Source: Wocania_A sp965224845 (GTDB taxonomy: Bacteria; Bacteroidota; Bacteroidia; Flavobacteriales; Flavobacteriaceae). From it: a DNA stretch of 64,000 nt. Location: contig CBDDAJ010000015.1 of the NCBI GenBank assembly GCA_965224845.1, positions 372,001 through 436,000 on the forward strand. The letters are read 5' to 3'. The notes under the pieces are model-generated. The model was not told the DNA's origin. It did no database searches and was given only the letters and a program-made list of their open reading frames with translations. The stretch's first letter is position 1; the number at the start of each line of letters is the position of its first letter. This document shows positions 28,709 to 38,242 of this stretch, piece by piece. The position numbers were made by a program, and so were the translations under genes.

Positions 28709-29902
28709 ATGTACAGCAATATAAAACAACATTTACAAAAAGAAATTCAAGATATAAAAGACAATGGACTTTATAAAGAAGAGCGTATTATTACTTCGGC
28801 TCAGGGCGCAGAAATAATTTTAAATACTGGCGAAACCGTTTTAAATTTTTGTGCTAATAATTATTTAGGGCTATCATCTCATCCTGAAGTTATTCAAGCT
28901 GCAAAAGATACTATGGACACCCACGGTTTTGGAATGTCTTCGGTTCGTTTTATTTGTGGAACTCAAGATATTCATAAAGAACTAGAGCAAAAAATAGCGG
29001 CTTTCTATCAAACGGAAGACACTATATTATATGCCGCAGCTTTTGATGCAAATGGTGGTGTTTTTGAGCCTTTATTAACAAAAGAAGATGCTATTATTTC
29101 TGACGCCTTAAACCATGCTTCTATTATTGATGGCGTTCGCTTATGTAAAGCTGCCAGATACCGTTATCAAAACAATAACATGGCAGACTTAGAACAACAG
29201 CTTATTGCAGCAAATAAAAATGGGGCACGGTTTAAAATAATCGTAACTGATGGTGTGTTTTCTATGGATGGACTAGTAGCTCCGCTTGACAAGATTTGTG
29301 ATTTAGCCGATACTTATGATGCTTTAGTTATGATAGACGAATGTCATGCTACAGGCTTTATTGGTAAAACAGGTAGAGGGACACTTGAAGAAAAAAATGT
29401 TATGCATCGCATTGATATTATTACAGGAACCTTAGGAAAGGCATTAGGTGGCGCAATGGGAGGCTACACCACTGGTAAAAAAGAGATAATTGATATGTTA
29501 CGTCAACGATCAAGACCTTATTTATTTTCAAATTCTTTAGCCCCTGCAATAGTTGGAGCGTCTATAAAAGTTTTTGACATGCTAGCTAATGATACCGAAT
29601 TAAGAGATAAACTGGAATGGAATACCAATTACTTTAAAAAAGGCCTAAAAGCTGCAGGCTTAGATATTATAGATGGCGATTCTGCAATTGTACCTGTTAT
29701 GCTATACGATGCAAAACTCTCACAAACTATGGCAAATATGCTTTTAAAAGAAGGAATATACGTTATTGGGTTCTTTTTTCCCGTTGTTCCGAAAGGAAAA
29801 GCAAGAATTCGCGTACAACTATCTGCTGCCCATACCAAAGTGCATTTAGACAAGGCTATTACTGCATTTATAAAAGTTGGAAAAGCTCTAAATATTATCT
29901 AA
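28709..29902 (+). CDS. kbl: Glycine C-acetyltransferase (2-amino-3-ketobutyrate CoA ligase)
   Basis: 397 residues, normal length. PLP enzyme that joins glycine and acetyl-CoA, or in threonine breakdown cleaves 2-amino-3-ketobutyrate. Family signatures: LNFCANNYLGLSSHPEV, GFGMSSVRFICGTQ, DALNHASIIDGVRL, VMIDECHATGFIG and the PLP-lysine stretch TGTLGKALGGAMGG. The typical partner tdh (threonine dehydrogenase) is not in the window. It lies 22 bases downstream of the AddA-like gene, which may reflect chance proximity. Confidence 0.95.
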   Translation: MYSNIKQHLQKEIQDIKDNGLYKEERIITSAQGAEIILNTGETVLNFCANNYLGLSSHPEVIQAAKDTMDTHGFGMSSVRFICGTQDIHKELEQKIAAFYQTEDTILYAAAFDANGGVFEPLLTKEDAIISDALNHASIIDGVRLCKAARYRYQNNNMADLEQQLIAANKNGARFKIIVTDGVFSMDGLVAPLDKICDLADTYDALVMIDECHATGFIGKTGRGTLEEKNVMHRIDIITGTLGKALGGAMGGYTTGKKEIIDMLRQRSRPYLFSNSLAPAIVGASIKVFDMLANDTELRDKLEWNTNYFKKGLKAAGLDIIDGDSAIVPVMLYDAKLSQTMANMLLKEGIYVIGFFFPVVPKGKARIRVQLSAAHTKVHLDKAITAFIKVGKALNII

Positions 29903-29949
29903 AATCATTCTGAACTATCGATGAATAAACGAGTTCAACAATATTTTTA

Positions 29950-29957
29950 TACATTTG
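29950..29957 (+). promoter_or_regulatory. Predicted -7 element upstream of ompA-family gene
   Basis: TACATTTG matches TAnnTTTG and lies 68 bases before the ATG at 30026, leaving a leader of about 60 nt. No strong -33 partner. Confidence 0.4.
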
Positions 29958-30025
29958 TCTTTGTTAATAACATTTAACAACTTACTTTTGTTTACAATTA
30001 ACACTTAAAAATTAAACTTTTGAAT

Positions 30026-31384
30026 ATGAAAAATCTTAGCAGATTATTGTTCGCTATGTTGCTTGTACTTGGTTATAGCAACGTAAATGCACAAGACGAA
30101 AACAACCCATGGCAAATTACCATTGGGGCTAACGCAGTTGACTTCTATCCTACGGGAGAAAACGCACCACTAGGTGATACTTTTGATGAGTACTTTAATG
30201 CTGAAGACCATTGGAATATTTTACCTTCTTTATCAACTATCTCTGTATCTAAATATTTAGGTGATGGGTTCTCTTTTGGAGTTGCCGGATCTTTAAATAA
30301 AATTGATAAATGGGGAGATGCTTCAGTTGATGATTTATCTTACTACGGTGTAGATGGTACTATTAAGTACAGCCTTCAAAACTTATTTAACTCTAACACT
30401 TTCGAGCCTTATTTAGGTGCTGGTGGTGGTTACACTTGGGTTGACGAAGTTGGAGCTGGTACATTAAATGGTACTTTAGGTTTAAACGTTTGGTTTAACG
30501 ATAATATAGGTTTAACACTTCAATCTGCATACAAACATGCTTTTGAAGATTACTTACAAACTCACTTCCAACACACTGTTGGAATCTCTATCAAATTTGG
30601 TGGAGCTGATACTGATGGTGATGGCATCTATGACAAAGATGATGCTTGTCCAGATGTTGCTGGTTTAGAAGCTTTCAATGGTTGCCCTGATACTGACGGC
30701 GATGGTATTGAAGATTCTAAAGACTCTTGTCCTAACGAAGCTGGTTTAGCTGAGTTTAACGGATGTCCTGATGCTGATGGCGATGGTGTTGCAGACAAAG
30801 ATGATAACTGTCCTACTGTTGCTGGTTTAAAAGCTTTAGCTGGATGTCCTGATGCTGATGGTGATGGTGTAACTGATGCTGATGATAGCTGTGTTAACAC
30901 TGCTGGTCCTGCTGCTAACAAAGGTTGCCCATGGCCAGATACTGACGGTGATGGTGTTTTAGATAAAGATGATAACTGTGTAGACGTTAAAGGTACTGTT
31001 GCTAACAATGGTTGCCCAGAAGTATCTGAAGAAGTTCAGAAACAACTTAACGCGTATGCTAAAACTATCTTATTTGATACAGGTAAATCTACTATCAAGT
31101 CTCAATCTGAAGCAGTTTTAAGTGATATCATTAAAATCCTTAAAGAATATCCTAATTCTAAATTTACTGTAGAAGGACACACTGATAGTGTTGGTAGCGA
31201 AACATTAAACCAAAGACTATCTGATTCTAGAGCTAACTCTGTAAAAGAGTACTTAGTTAACAATGGTATTGATGCCTTTAGATTATCTGCACTTGGATAC
31301 GGAGAATCTAAACCAATCGATTCTAACAAAACTAGAAAAGGTAGAGCTAACAACAGACGTGTTGAAATTAACTTAGCAAAATAA
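30026..31384 (+). CDS. OmpA family outer-membrane protein with thrombospondin type 3 repeats
   Basis: 452 residues. Signal peptide (MKNLSRLLFAMLLVLGYSNVNAQ), an N-terminal beta-barrel (about residues 25-190), then about five calcium-binding TSP3 repeats (DTDGDGIYDKDDACPDVAG and kin), and a C-terminal OmpA peptidoglycan-binding domain (FTVEGHTDSVGS, NQRLSDSRANSVKEYL, GYGESKPIDSN, RANNRRVEI). It anchors the outer membrane to peptidoglycan and is probably abundant: codon choice is more uniform than in its neighbours and it has its own promoter and terminator. The ATG at 30026 is preferred over a TTG six bases upstream. Confidence 0.95.
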   Translation: MKNLSRLLFAMLLVLGYSNVNAQDENNPWQITIGANAVDFYPTGENAPLGDTFDEYFNAEDHWNILPSLSTISVSKYLGDGFSFGVAGSLNKIDKWGDASVDDLSYYGVDGTIKYSLQNLFNSNTFEPYLGAGGGYTWVDEVGAGTLNGTLGLNVWFNDNIGLTLQSAYKHAFEDYLQTHFQHTVGISIKFGGADTDGDGIYDKDDACPDVAGLEAFNGCPDTDGDGIEDSKDSCPNEAGLAEFNGCPDADGDGVADKDDNCPTVAGLKALAGCPDADGDGVTDADDSCVNTAGPAANKGCPWPDTDGDGVLDKDDNCVDVKGTVANNGCPEVSEEVQKQLNAYAKTILFDTGKSTIKSQSEAVLSDIIKILKEYPNSKFTVEGHTDSVGSETLNQRLSDSRANSVKEYLVNNGIDAFRLSALGYGESKPIDSNKTRKGRANNRRVEINLAK

Positions 31385-31420
31385 AAAACTAGTATTTAGT
31401 TTTTAAAAATAAGTTTCAGA

Positions 31421-31450
31421 AAAACGCTTCGGATATCCGAAGCGTTTTTT
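31421..31450 (+). terminator. Terminator after ompA-family gene
   Basis: Perfect stem AAAACGCTTCGGAT / ATCCGAAGCGTTTT, with the 3' side continuing into a T run. It separates this gene from the AddB-like gene. Confidence 0.9.
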
Positions 31451-31461
31451 ATTTTTATACA

Positions 31462-34221
31462 ATGACTACTTTTATTTTTGATGTTTTAAAAGAGATACAA
31501 AACACTAATACTTCACTTTCAAAACTTACCTTTGTTCTACCAAGTAAGAGGGCCGGCTTATTTTTAAAACACCAACTTTATAAAGTTAGCAATCAAACTA
31601 TCTTTTCTCCCGAAATTATTAGCATAGAAGCATTTGTAGAAACACTAGCACAACTAAAAACAATCTCTAATACTGAGCTTCTATTTGAGTTTTATAATAG
31701 CTACAGTAAAACAACAGATAAAGCACATCTCGATACTTTTGAATCCTTTTCAAAATGGGCCCAAATTTTGCTTCAGGATTTTAATGAAATTGACAGGTAC
31801 CTTATTCCTCAAAAAAAGATCTTTAATTATTTAAGCGATATACAGGAATTAAACCATTGGTCGTTAGAAAAAAACCAGACAGATTTTGTGAAAAACTACC
31901 TTTTGTTTTGGGGTAAACTTTATAATTACTATACCCATTTTACCAAACAGCTTTTAAGTAAAAGCATTGGTTATCAGGGCTTAATTTATAGAGAAGCGGT
32001 TAATAATTTAGAATCTTACATCCAAAACAATACAGAAAAACAACATATTTTTTTAGGGTTTAATGCATTAAATACTGCAGAAGAAACTATTATACAAGAA
32101 CTTTTACAAAATAATTTGGCAAAAATTTATTGGGATATTGATGGTGTTTTTATGAATAACCCAAAACACGATGCCGCTCTGTTTACTAAGCAGCATAAAA
32201 CAAGTTGGCCCTTCTTTAAAAAAAAACCATTTCATTGGATAACTAATAATTATTCAAAAGAAAAGAACATTTCTGTTTATGGGATTCCAAAAAGCATAGG
32301 GCAATCCAAATATATTGGCACACTATTAAGCAACTTAAGTAAAGACAACCCATCATTGCAAAACACAGCCGTAGTTTTGGGTGATGAAAATTTATTGATT
32401 CCTGTATTAAATTCGTTACCGCCATCCATTGAAGCCTTAAATATTACCATGGGGTTTCCATTAAAATCTATTCCACTGGCCTCCTTATTTGAGGCCTTGT
32501 TTAATCTTCATAAAAAATCATCAAAGTCATTTTATTACAAAGACATTATTAATATAGTATCTCATCAATTCATAAGGCCACTACTCTATTTTGAAGATAT
32601 CGATTTCGCTTCCAAAATTATTGAAACCATTGAGGCTAATAACATTATTTATTTAACTCCAAACAGGTTAAAACAAATAGCCATTAATGCAGAGCCTATT
32701 ATTGATATACTCTTTACTAACTGGGGAAAAACTATTGACGAAATATTAAAAAATTGCTCACAATTAATCTTAATTATTAAAAGCAATTTAACCAAAAGCA
32801 AAGCTTCAAATCTATTATCCTTAGAATACTTATTTCGTTTTAATGAGTTGTTTAACACATTATCTCGATTAAACTCAGAATATAATCACATTAAGGATCT
32901 TTCTGCCTTATTTGAAATTTACAAAGAGCTATTAAGTACCGAGACTTTAGATTTTCAAGGGGAACCTTTACAAGGTCTGCAAATTATGGGGATGCTAGAA
33001 TCCCGTGTTTTAGATTTTGAAACTGTAATTATTTCATCTGTAAATGAAGGCATACTGCCTTCTGGAAAAAGTAATAACTCATTTATTCCTTTTGATGTTA
33101 AATTAGAAAACAAGCTTCCAACTTATAAAGAAAAAGATGCGGTTTACACCTATCATTTTTACCGGCTTTTACAACGTGCTAAAAACATTTATATATTATA
33201 CAACACCGAAGTGGATGTGTTAACCGGAGGAGAAAAAAGCAGGTTTATCACACAGTTGCAATTAGAAAATATTCATAAAATAAAACATCAAATTATAGCG
33301 CCTCATGTTCCGTTAATACCTCCCCGATTAAATATTGTAAACAAAACCCCCGAACTACTCAATAAAATTATCGAGGTAGCAAAAAAAGGACTTTCTCCAT
33401 CATCTCTTACCAGTTACATAAGAAACCCTATTGACTTTTATTATCAGAAAATCTTAAAAATTGCTGCTCACGATAATGCTGAAGAAACCGTTGCTGCAAA
33501 CACCTTAGGAACCGTTGTGCATAATACACTTGAAGATTTTTATAAACCATTTGTTGGAACGTTTTTAACTGTCGAAAAAATTAAACGCTTAAAATCTAAA
33601 ACCCCAGAAGTCGTAAATCATCATTTTAAAAGCGAATACAAAGAAGGTGATATAACTAAAGGCAAAAACCTTATTATTTTTGAAATAGCCAAACGCTATG
33701 TGTCAAATTTTTTAGATTTAGAAATACAGGATTTAAAAGCAGGAAATCAAATAAAAATTATTGCTATTGAAGCTGAAAACAATGTGCTTATTGATATCCC
33801 AGAACTTGAATTTCCTGTAAATGTAACGGGAAAAGTAGATAGAGTTGATGAATATAATGGTATTACCAGGATTATTGATTACAAAACAGGCTTGGTGAAT
33901 CAAAGCAGTATAGAAATAGTAAATTGGGAAGATATTACTACCGATTACACTAAATACAGTAAAAGTTTCCAAGTACTTACTTATGCGCTAATGATGCATC
34001 AATCTAAGCTAATAACCCTTCCGGCAGAAGCCGGTATTATTTCCTTTAAAAATTTAAACAGTGGTTTTTTAAAGTTTGCCAAAAAAGATAAAGCAGGAGC
34101 ATATGCTAAAAAAGAAGTATTGATTACTGAGAATACAATTAATAAATTTAGCGAACAATTAAAGCAGCTCATTTTAGAGATTTGTAATATTGATATCCCA
34201 TTCACAGAAAAAGAAATATAA
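31462..34221 (+). CDS. AddB-like PD-(D/E)XK nuclease
   Basis: 919 residues. It begins with an inactivated-helicase-like N-terminus (LTFVLPSKRAGLFLKHQLYK), has a middle segment with GLQIMGMLESRVLDFETVII (remnant helicase fold), and ends with a PD-(D/E)XK nuclease: LSPSSLTSYIRNPIDFYYQKIL, VHNTLEDFY, FPVNVTGKVDRVDE and IIDYKTG, with QVLTYALMM after. No complete Walker A motif is seen. Together with the AddA-like protein at 25549 it should form a RecBCD/AddAB-type resection complex, although kbl and the ompA-family gene stand between them. It lies downstream of the ompA terminator and four bases before the hydrolase gene. Confidence 0.88.
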   Translation: MTTFIFDVLKEIQNTNTSLSKLTFVLPSKRAGLFLKHQLYKVSNQTIFSPEIISIEAFVETLAQLKTISNTELLFEFYNSYSKTTDKAHLDTFESFSKWAQILLQDFNEIDRYLIPQKKIFNYLSDIQELNHWSLEKNQTDFVKNYLLFWGKLYNYYTHFTKQLLSKSIGYQGLIYREAVNNLESYIQNNTEKQHIFLGFNALNTAEETIIQELLQNNLAKIYWDIDGVFMNNPKHDAALFTKQHKTSWPFFKKKPFHWITNNYSKEKNISVYGIPKSIGQSKYIGTLLSNLSKDNPSLQNTAVVLGDENLLIPVLNSLPPSIEALNITMGFPLKSIPLASLFEALFNLHKKSSKSFYYKDIINIVSHQFIRPLLYFEDIDFASKIIETIEANNIIYLTPNRLKQIAINAEPIIDILFTNWGKTIDEILKNCSQLILIIKSNLTKSKASNLLSLEYLFRFNELFNTLSRLNSEYNHIKDLSALFEIYKELLSTETLDFQGEPLQGLQIMGMLESRVLDFETVIISSVNEGILPSGKSNNSFIPFDVKLENKLPTYKEKDAVYTYHFYRLLQRAKNIYILYNTEVDVLTGGEKSRFITQLQLENIHKIKHQIIAPHVPLIPPRLNIVNKTPELLNKIIEVAKKGLSPSSLTSYIRNPIDFYYQKILKIAAHDNAEETVAANTLGTVVHNTLEDFYKPFVGTFLTVEKIKRLKSKTPEVVNHHFKSEYKEGDITKGKNLIIFEIAKRYVSNFLDLEIQDLKAGNQIKIIAIEAENNVLIDIPELEFPVNVTGKVDRVDEYNGITRIIDYKTGLVNQSSIEIVNWEDITTDYTKYSKSFQVLTYALMMHQSKLITLPAEAGIISFKNLNSGFLKFAKKDKAGAYAKKEVLITENTINKFSEQLKQLILEICNIDIPFTEKEI

Positions 34222-34225
34222 AGAA

Positions 34226-35068
34226 ATGACTATTGAAAAAAATATAATTATTAACGGCAAACACAAAAAGCCTATTTTAATTGATTTGTTTTTTAATAAT
34301 AATGGTATTAAAAAACCTGTAATACTCTTTTGCCATGGTTACAAAGGGTTTAAAGATTGGGGCGCATGGAATCTGATGGCAAAAGCATTTGCTGATACTG
34401 GATTTTATTTTATAAAATTCAATTTTTCTCATAATGGTGGCACTGTAAAAGACCCTATTGACTTTCCAGATTTGGAAGCTTTTGGAAATAATAATTATAC
34501 TAAAGAGCTGGACGATTTAGAAACAGTTATGGATTGGATATGTAATAACTCAAAATTTAAAAACGAAGCCGATATAAGCAATATGGCTTTAATAGGTCAT
34601 AGCAGAGCTGGCGGTATAGTAACTATAAAAGCAGAAGAAGATAACAGAATAAAAAAAGTAATAAGTTTAGCCGGTGTCTGCGATTTCGGGAAACGCACAG
34701 CAACTACTGGAGATTTAAAGCTATGGAAAAAAAACGGTGTTAAATATGTTTTAAATGGTAGAACAAAACAACAAATGCCTCATTATTATCAGTTTTATGA
34801 AGACTTCATTAACAACGAAAACAGGCTTACCATTAAACGCGCGGTTTCAAATTTAAAAATTCCGTATTTAATCATCCATGGAAATAACGATACTAGTGTT
34901 TTTGTAGATGAAGCCAAAAAACTTCATCAATGGAACCCTGATGCTAAATTAGAAATTATAGATGGTGCAAATCATGTTTTTGGCGCAAAACACCCATGGA
35001 ATGAACCTTTATTGCCTAACCATTTAAAAGAAACAATAACTAAAACTGTGGCCTTTTTAACTCATTAG
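34226..35068 (+). CDS. Alpha/beta hydrolase (dienelactone-hydrolase-like)
   Basis: 280 residues, cytoplasmic, no signal peptide. Alpha/beta-hydrolase fold with oxyanion-hole region ILFCHGYKGFKDWG, nucleophile elbow ALIGHSRAGG (Ser in GHSRAG), an acid near YLIIHGNNDTSVFVDEA, and the late catalytic His in DGANHVFG. The substrate is unknown. The ATG at 34226 is preferred over an in-frame upstream extension that overlaps the AddB-like gene. It may be cotranscribed with that gene (four bases between). It converges with the GH2 gene. Confidence 0.82.
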   Translation: MTIEKNIIINGKHKKPILIDLFFNNNGIKKPVILFCHGYKGFKDWGAWNLMAKAFADTGFYFIKFNFSHNGGTVKDPIDFPDLEAFGNNNYTKELDDLETVMDWICNNSKFKNEADISNMALIGHSRAGGIVTIKAEEDNRIKKVISLAGVCDFGKRTATTGDLKLWKKNGVKYVLNGRTKQQMPHYYQFYEDFINNENRLTIKRAVSNLKIPYLIIHGNNDTSVFVDEAKKLHQWNPDAKLEIIDGANHVFGAKHPWNEPLLPNHLKETITKTVAFLTH

Positions 35069-35100
35069 ATAAACAACAAGACTTTAGCTTTTCAATCTTA

Positions 35101-38100
35101 TCATTTGGGCTCAATACTAAACGAATAAGAGTATGATTTATTAGCAAAGATCACATATTCTGGGTGTACAAACCTTCCCCAAGACGTATCGCCACCAACT
35201 CCCATTTGAGCATAATCTATATTCCATTGCACAATATTTCCTGTTTTTATGTCTGCTCCATGCTTTTTAGTTACAGGTACTAAACCAGAGGCTGATTCGC
35301 CTGCTTCGTTACTATTAAAATCAATCTCCTTCATTGCAAATGGCCATACACTAGTGTTTAACAATTCATTACTCGTTGCTTTTAAAGATAAATTATTAGA
35401 AGCAACCTCAGCCCAACGCACATTTGTTTTATTCCCGGTTTCCTGAGGACGAGGATATCTTACAAACTGATCCATTATTTTACCTGTATAAATGCCTGCT
35501 TTTACTCCTGTTTTTCTATCCCAATAACTTTCTTCCGGACCATTTCCGTACCAAGTAATATTTGTAAAGGTTTTAGGCAAAGTCATGTACATGCCCAATC
35601 TAGGGATATTAGGAAGCCTTTCTTCATTTGGTTTAAAATTAAAATTAACATCTAAAGCACCAGTATTATTTAGAGTATATTTAACTTTAACATCAGCTTT
35701 ATTTTCAGGTAGTTTGTATACAACTTCATAGCTTACTCCTTTATCTTTATTTACGGGGGTTTCAATTAAATTGGCCGAATAATTATAAGTTGCTTCTTGC
35801 CAGATTTTTGCCCAGTTATGCATTTTGTTTCCTAAATCGTTATCGGTTGGGGCGCGCCAAAAATTAGGACGAATGGGTTGACTGGTTATTTCTTTCTCAT
35901 TGAAAACCCAAGATTTAATCTCACCAGATTTGGCATCAATTTTTAAGGTTACCTCTTTATTCTTTATTTCAATAGTATTTTTTTGTGTAACTATTTTTAA
36001 AGTATTATTACTATGCGTAGATGCTTTAAGATCGACGCCTTTCTGAATAACAAATTGATCCCAAGCAACTTCATGCCCTTTAGGGATTAGATCTTTTGTT
36101 TCATTTTGAATTAAACTCAGTTCGAGAATGTATTCGCTTTTATAGGAAAAAGATTTTGGAAACTTTTTTAATTTAATTCTTTCCGTTTCTTGTGGTTTAA
36201 CATCAACTAAAATATTATCATCTTTAAAAACTTCTTTCCCATCTTTTAAAATTTTCCAGATTACTCTTTTATCTGAAAGATCAGTAAAAAAATTTTTATT
36301 TTCAATTTCTATAATCCCAGCTCCTAAATTATTAAACTGTATAGGTTCATACACTTTTTTTACTTCTGTTAAATGCGGATAAGGGTTCCGGTATGGGTCT
36401 ACCAAACCATTATTTAAAAAATTCCCGTCTGTTGGTAAATCGGGATGATAATCATGTCCATAAGCTAAATATGGTTTCCCATTTTTATCTTTATATTCAA
36501 GGGATTGATCTACCCAATCCCAAATATAGCCTCCTTGAAGGTTTGGATAGGTTTCAATGATATCCCAATAATCTTGCAGATTACCAACAGAATTACCCAT
36601 AGCATGAGCATATTCGATAATTATTGATGGCTTATCTGAATCAGACTTTCCGTGGTTAATCAAGTATTCGGGTTTTGGATACATTGGACAATAAACATCT
36701 GTATAATCTTCTTTTTGGGCAGGTTCATATTGGACAATCCTGTTTAAATCTTGTGCTTTTAGCCATGTATAAGTACTCTTAAGTACATTACCGGTTCCAG
36801 CTTCATTTCCTAAGGACCAGGAATATATAGAAGGGTGGTTTCTGTCACGAAAATACATACGCTGTGTTCGCATCATATGTGCCGGTAACCAAGACATTTC
36901 GTTTCCTATTTGAGAGTCTTCTTTAATTGCTAAAGGGTGACTTTCAATATTGGCTTCATCAATCACATAAAGTCCAAATTTGTCACACAAATCTAACCAA
37001 TATGGATCGTTAGGATAATGTGAAGAGCGAACAGCATTAATATTATTCTGCTTAATCATTTTAATATCTCTTTCCATAGAGGTTTTCGAAATTATATGAC
37101 CTGTATAAGGATCCGTTTCATGGCGATCTACTCCTTTAAAATAAACTGCTTTGCCATTTACTAATACTTGACTGTTTTTAATTTCTACTCGTTTAAATCC
37201 TAAATGCCTTTGAATATGTTGATTGTTTTGACTCTGGTTTTCATCCTTCAGTCCTATTTTTATAGTGTATAAGTTAGGGGCTTCTGCCGACCACTGTTTT
37301 GCCTTTTTTATAATAGTATTTGAATGAAACTCAGCCTTGGATTTTGCAGGAATATTTAAAGTTATAGAATCTGAAAAAACAGAAGTCTCATCATCTAACA
37401 CTTCTAATAACATATAACGTTTTACACTAACATCTGTATCATTTTTAACGGTAACCGTTCCTTTAAAAATCCCATTAGTATATGAATCATCTAAATTAGT
37501 ATAAGTGTAGTAATCAGACACAAAAACCTTTGGTTGTGTATATAGGTATACATCGCGTTCAATTCCACTCATACGTAGCATATCTTGACTTTCTAGATAA
37601 CTAGCATCACTCCAACGAAACATTTGCAATGCTATCAGGTTTTCTCCTGCTTTAAGATACTTTGTAATATTAAACTCAGCAGGCGTCTTACTTCCTTGAG
37701 AATAACCAACATAATCGCCATTAACATAGACATACATGGCAGATTTTGCTCCTGCAAAATGAAGGATAACATCCTCCAGTAAAAATGCTTCAGTAAGGGT
37801 TATTTGTTTTCTATATGTTCCTACAGGATTATAATCCGTTGGTGCATTGGGCCATTTTGTTGTAAACGGATAACGTTCATCTAAATAAATAGGGTGTCCA
37901 TACCCTTCTACTTCCCAATTTGCAGGAACAGAAATAGTGTTCCAATCTGAGTCATCAAAATTAATATTTTGAAATGTAGTTGGTCTTTTCTTTGGCTTTT
38001 TAACCCAATTGAACTTCCATGCTCCATTTAGATTAAAAAATCGCTTTGAGCTTTCTTTATCGAAAATATTAGCAGATTCAAAACCAAAATAAGTGGCTCT

Positions 38101-38232
38101 TGGTGGTAACTTATGATCTTCAAATATTTTATGATTATAATGAAATGTTTGCTCTGGAATTTCAATTAATGCCATTTTTTCGCAACCTAAGGCTACACAA
38201 AAAAGCAAAACACATAATAGTTTTAATCTCAT
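35101..38232 (-). CDS. GH2 beta-galactosidase-like lipoprotein
   Basis: 1043 residues, similar in architecture to LacZ. A lipoprotein signal (MRLKLLCVLLFCVALGCEK) targets it to the envelope. Sugar-binding and Ig-like domains are followed by a TIM barrel with acid/base Glu477 in WSLGNEAGTGN and nucleophile Glu540 in IIIEYAHAMGNS, then a small-chain domain at the C-terminus. It likely removes terminal beta-galactosyl residues; related activities of the family cannot be excluded. The ATG at 38232 is chosen as it gives a clean lipobox. It lies 10 bases downstream of the fusion gene and is the last gene of the minus arm. Confidence 0.92.
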   Translation of the reverse strand: MRLKLLCVLLFCVALGCEKMALIEIPEQTFHYNHKIFEDHKLPPRATYFGFESANIFDKESSKRFFNLNGAWKFNWVKKPKKRPTTFQNINFDDSDWNTISVPANWEVEGYGHPIYLDERYPFTTKWPNAPTDYNPVGTYRKQITLTEAFLLEDVILHFAGAKSAMYVYVNGDYVGYSQGSKTPAEFNITKYLKAGENLIALQMFRWSDASYLESQDMLRMSGIERDVYLYTQPKVFVSDYYTYTNLDDSYTNGIFKGTVTVKNDTDVSVKRYMLLEVLDDETSVFSDSITLNIPAKSKAEFHSNTIIKKAKQWSAEAPNLYTIKIGLKDENQSQNNQHIQRHLGFKRVEIKNSQVLVNGKAVYFKGVDRHETDPYTGHIISKTSMERDIKMIKQNNINAVRSSHYPNDPYWLDLCDKFGLYVIDEANIESHPLAIKEDSQIGNEMSWLPAHMMRTQRMYFRDRNHPSIYSWSLGNEAGTGNVLKSTYTWLKAQDLNRIVQYEPAQKEDYTDVYCPMYPKPEYLINHGKSDSDKPSIIIEYAHAMGNSVGNLQDYWDIIETYPNLQGGYIWDWVDQSLEYKDKNGKPYLAYGHDYHPDLPTDGNFLNNGLVDPYRNPYPHLTEVKKVYEPIQFNNLGAGIIEIENKNFFTDLSDKRVIWKILKDGKEVFKDDNILVDVKPQETERIKLKKFPKSFSYKSEYILELSLIQNETKDLIPKGHEVAWDQFVIQKGVDLKASTHSNNTLKIVTQKNTIEIKNKEVTLKIDAKSGEIKSWVFNEKEITSQPIRPNFWRAPTDNDLGNKMHNWAKIWQEATYNYSANLIETPVNKDKGVSYEVVYKLPENKADVKVKYTLNNTGALDVNFNFKPNEERLPNIPRLGMYMTLPKTFTNITWYGNGPEESYWDRKTGVKAGIYTGKIMDQFVRYPRPQETGNKTNVRWAEVASNNLSLKATSNELLNTSVWPFAMKEIDFNSNEAGESASGLVPVTKKHGADIKTGNIVQWNIDYAQMGVGGDTSWGRFVHPEYVIFANKSYSYSFSIEPK

Positions 38233-38242
38233 TAAAGTAATT

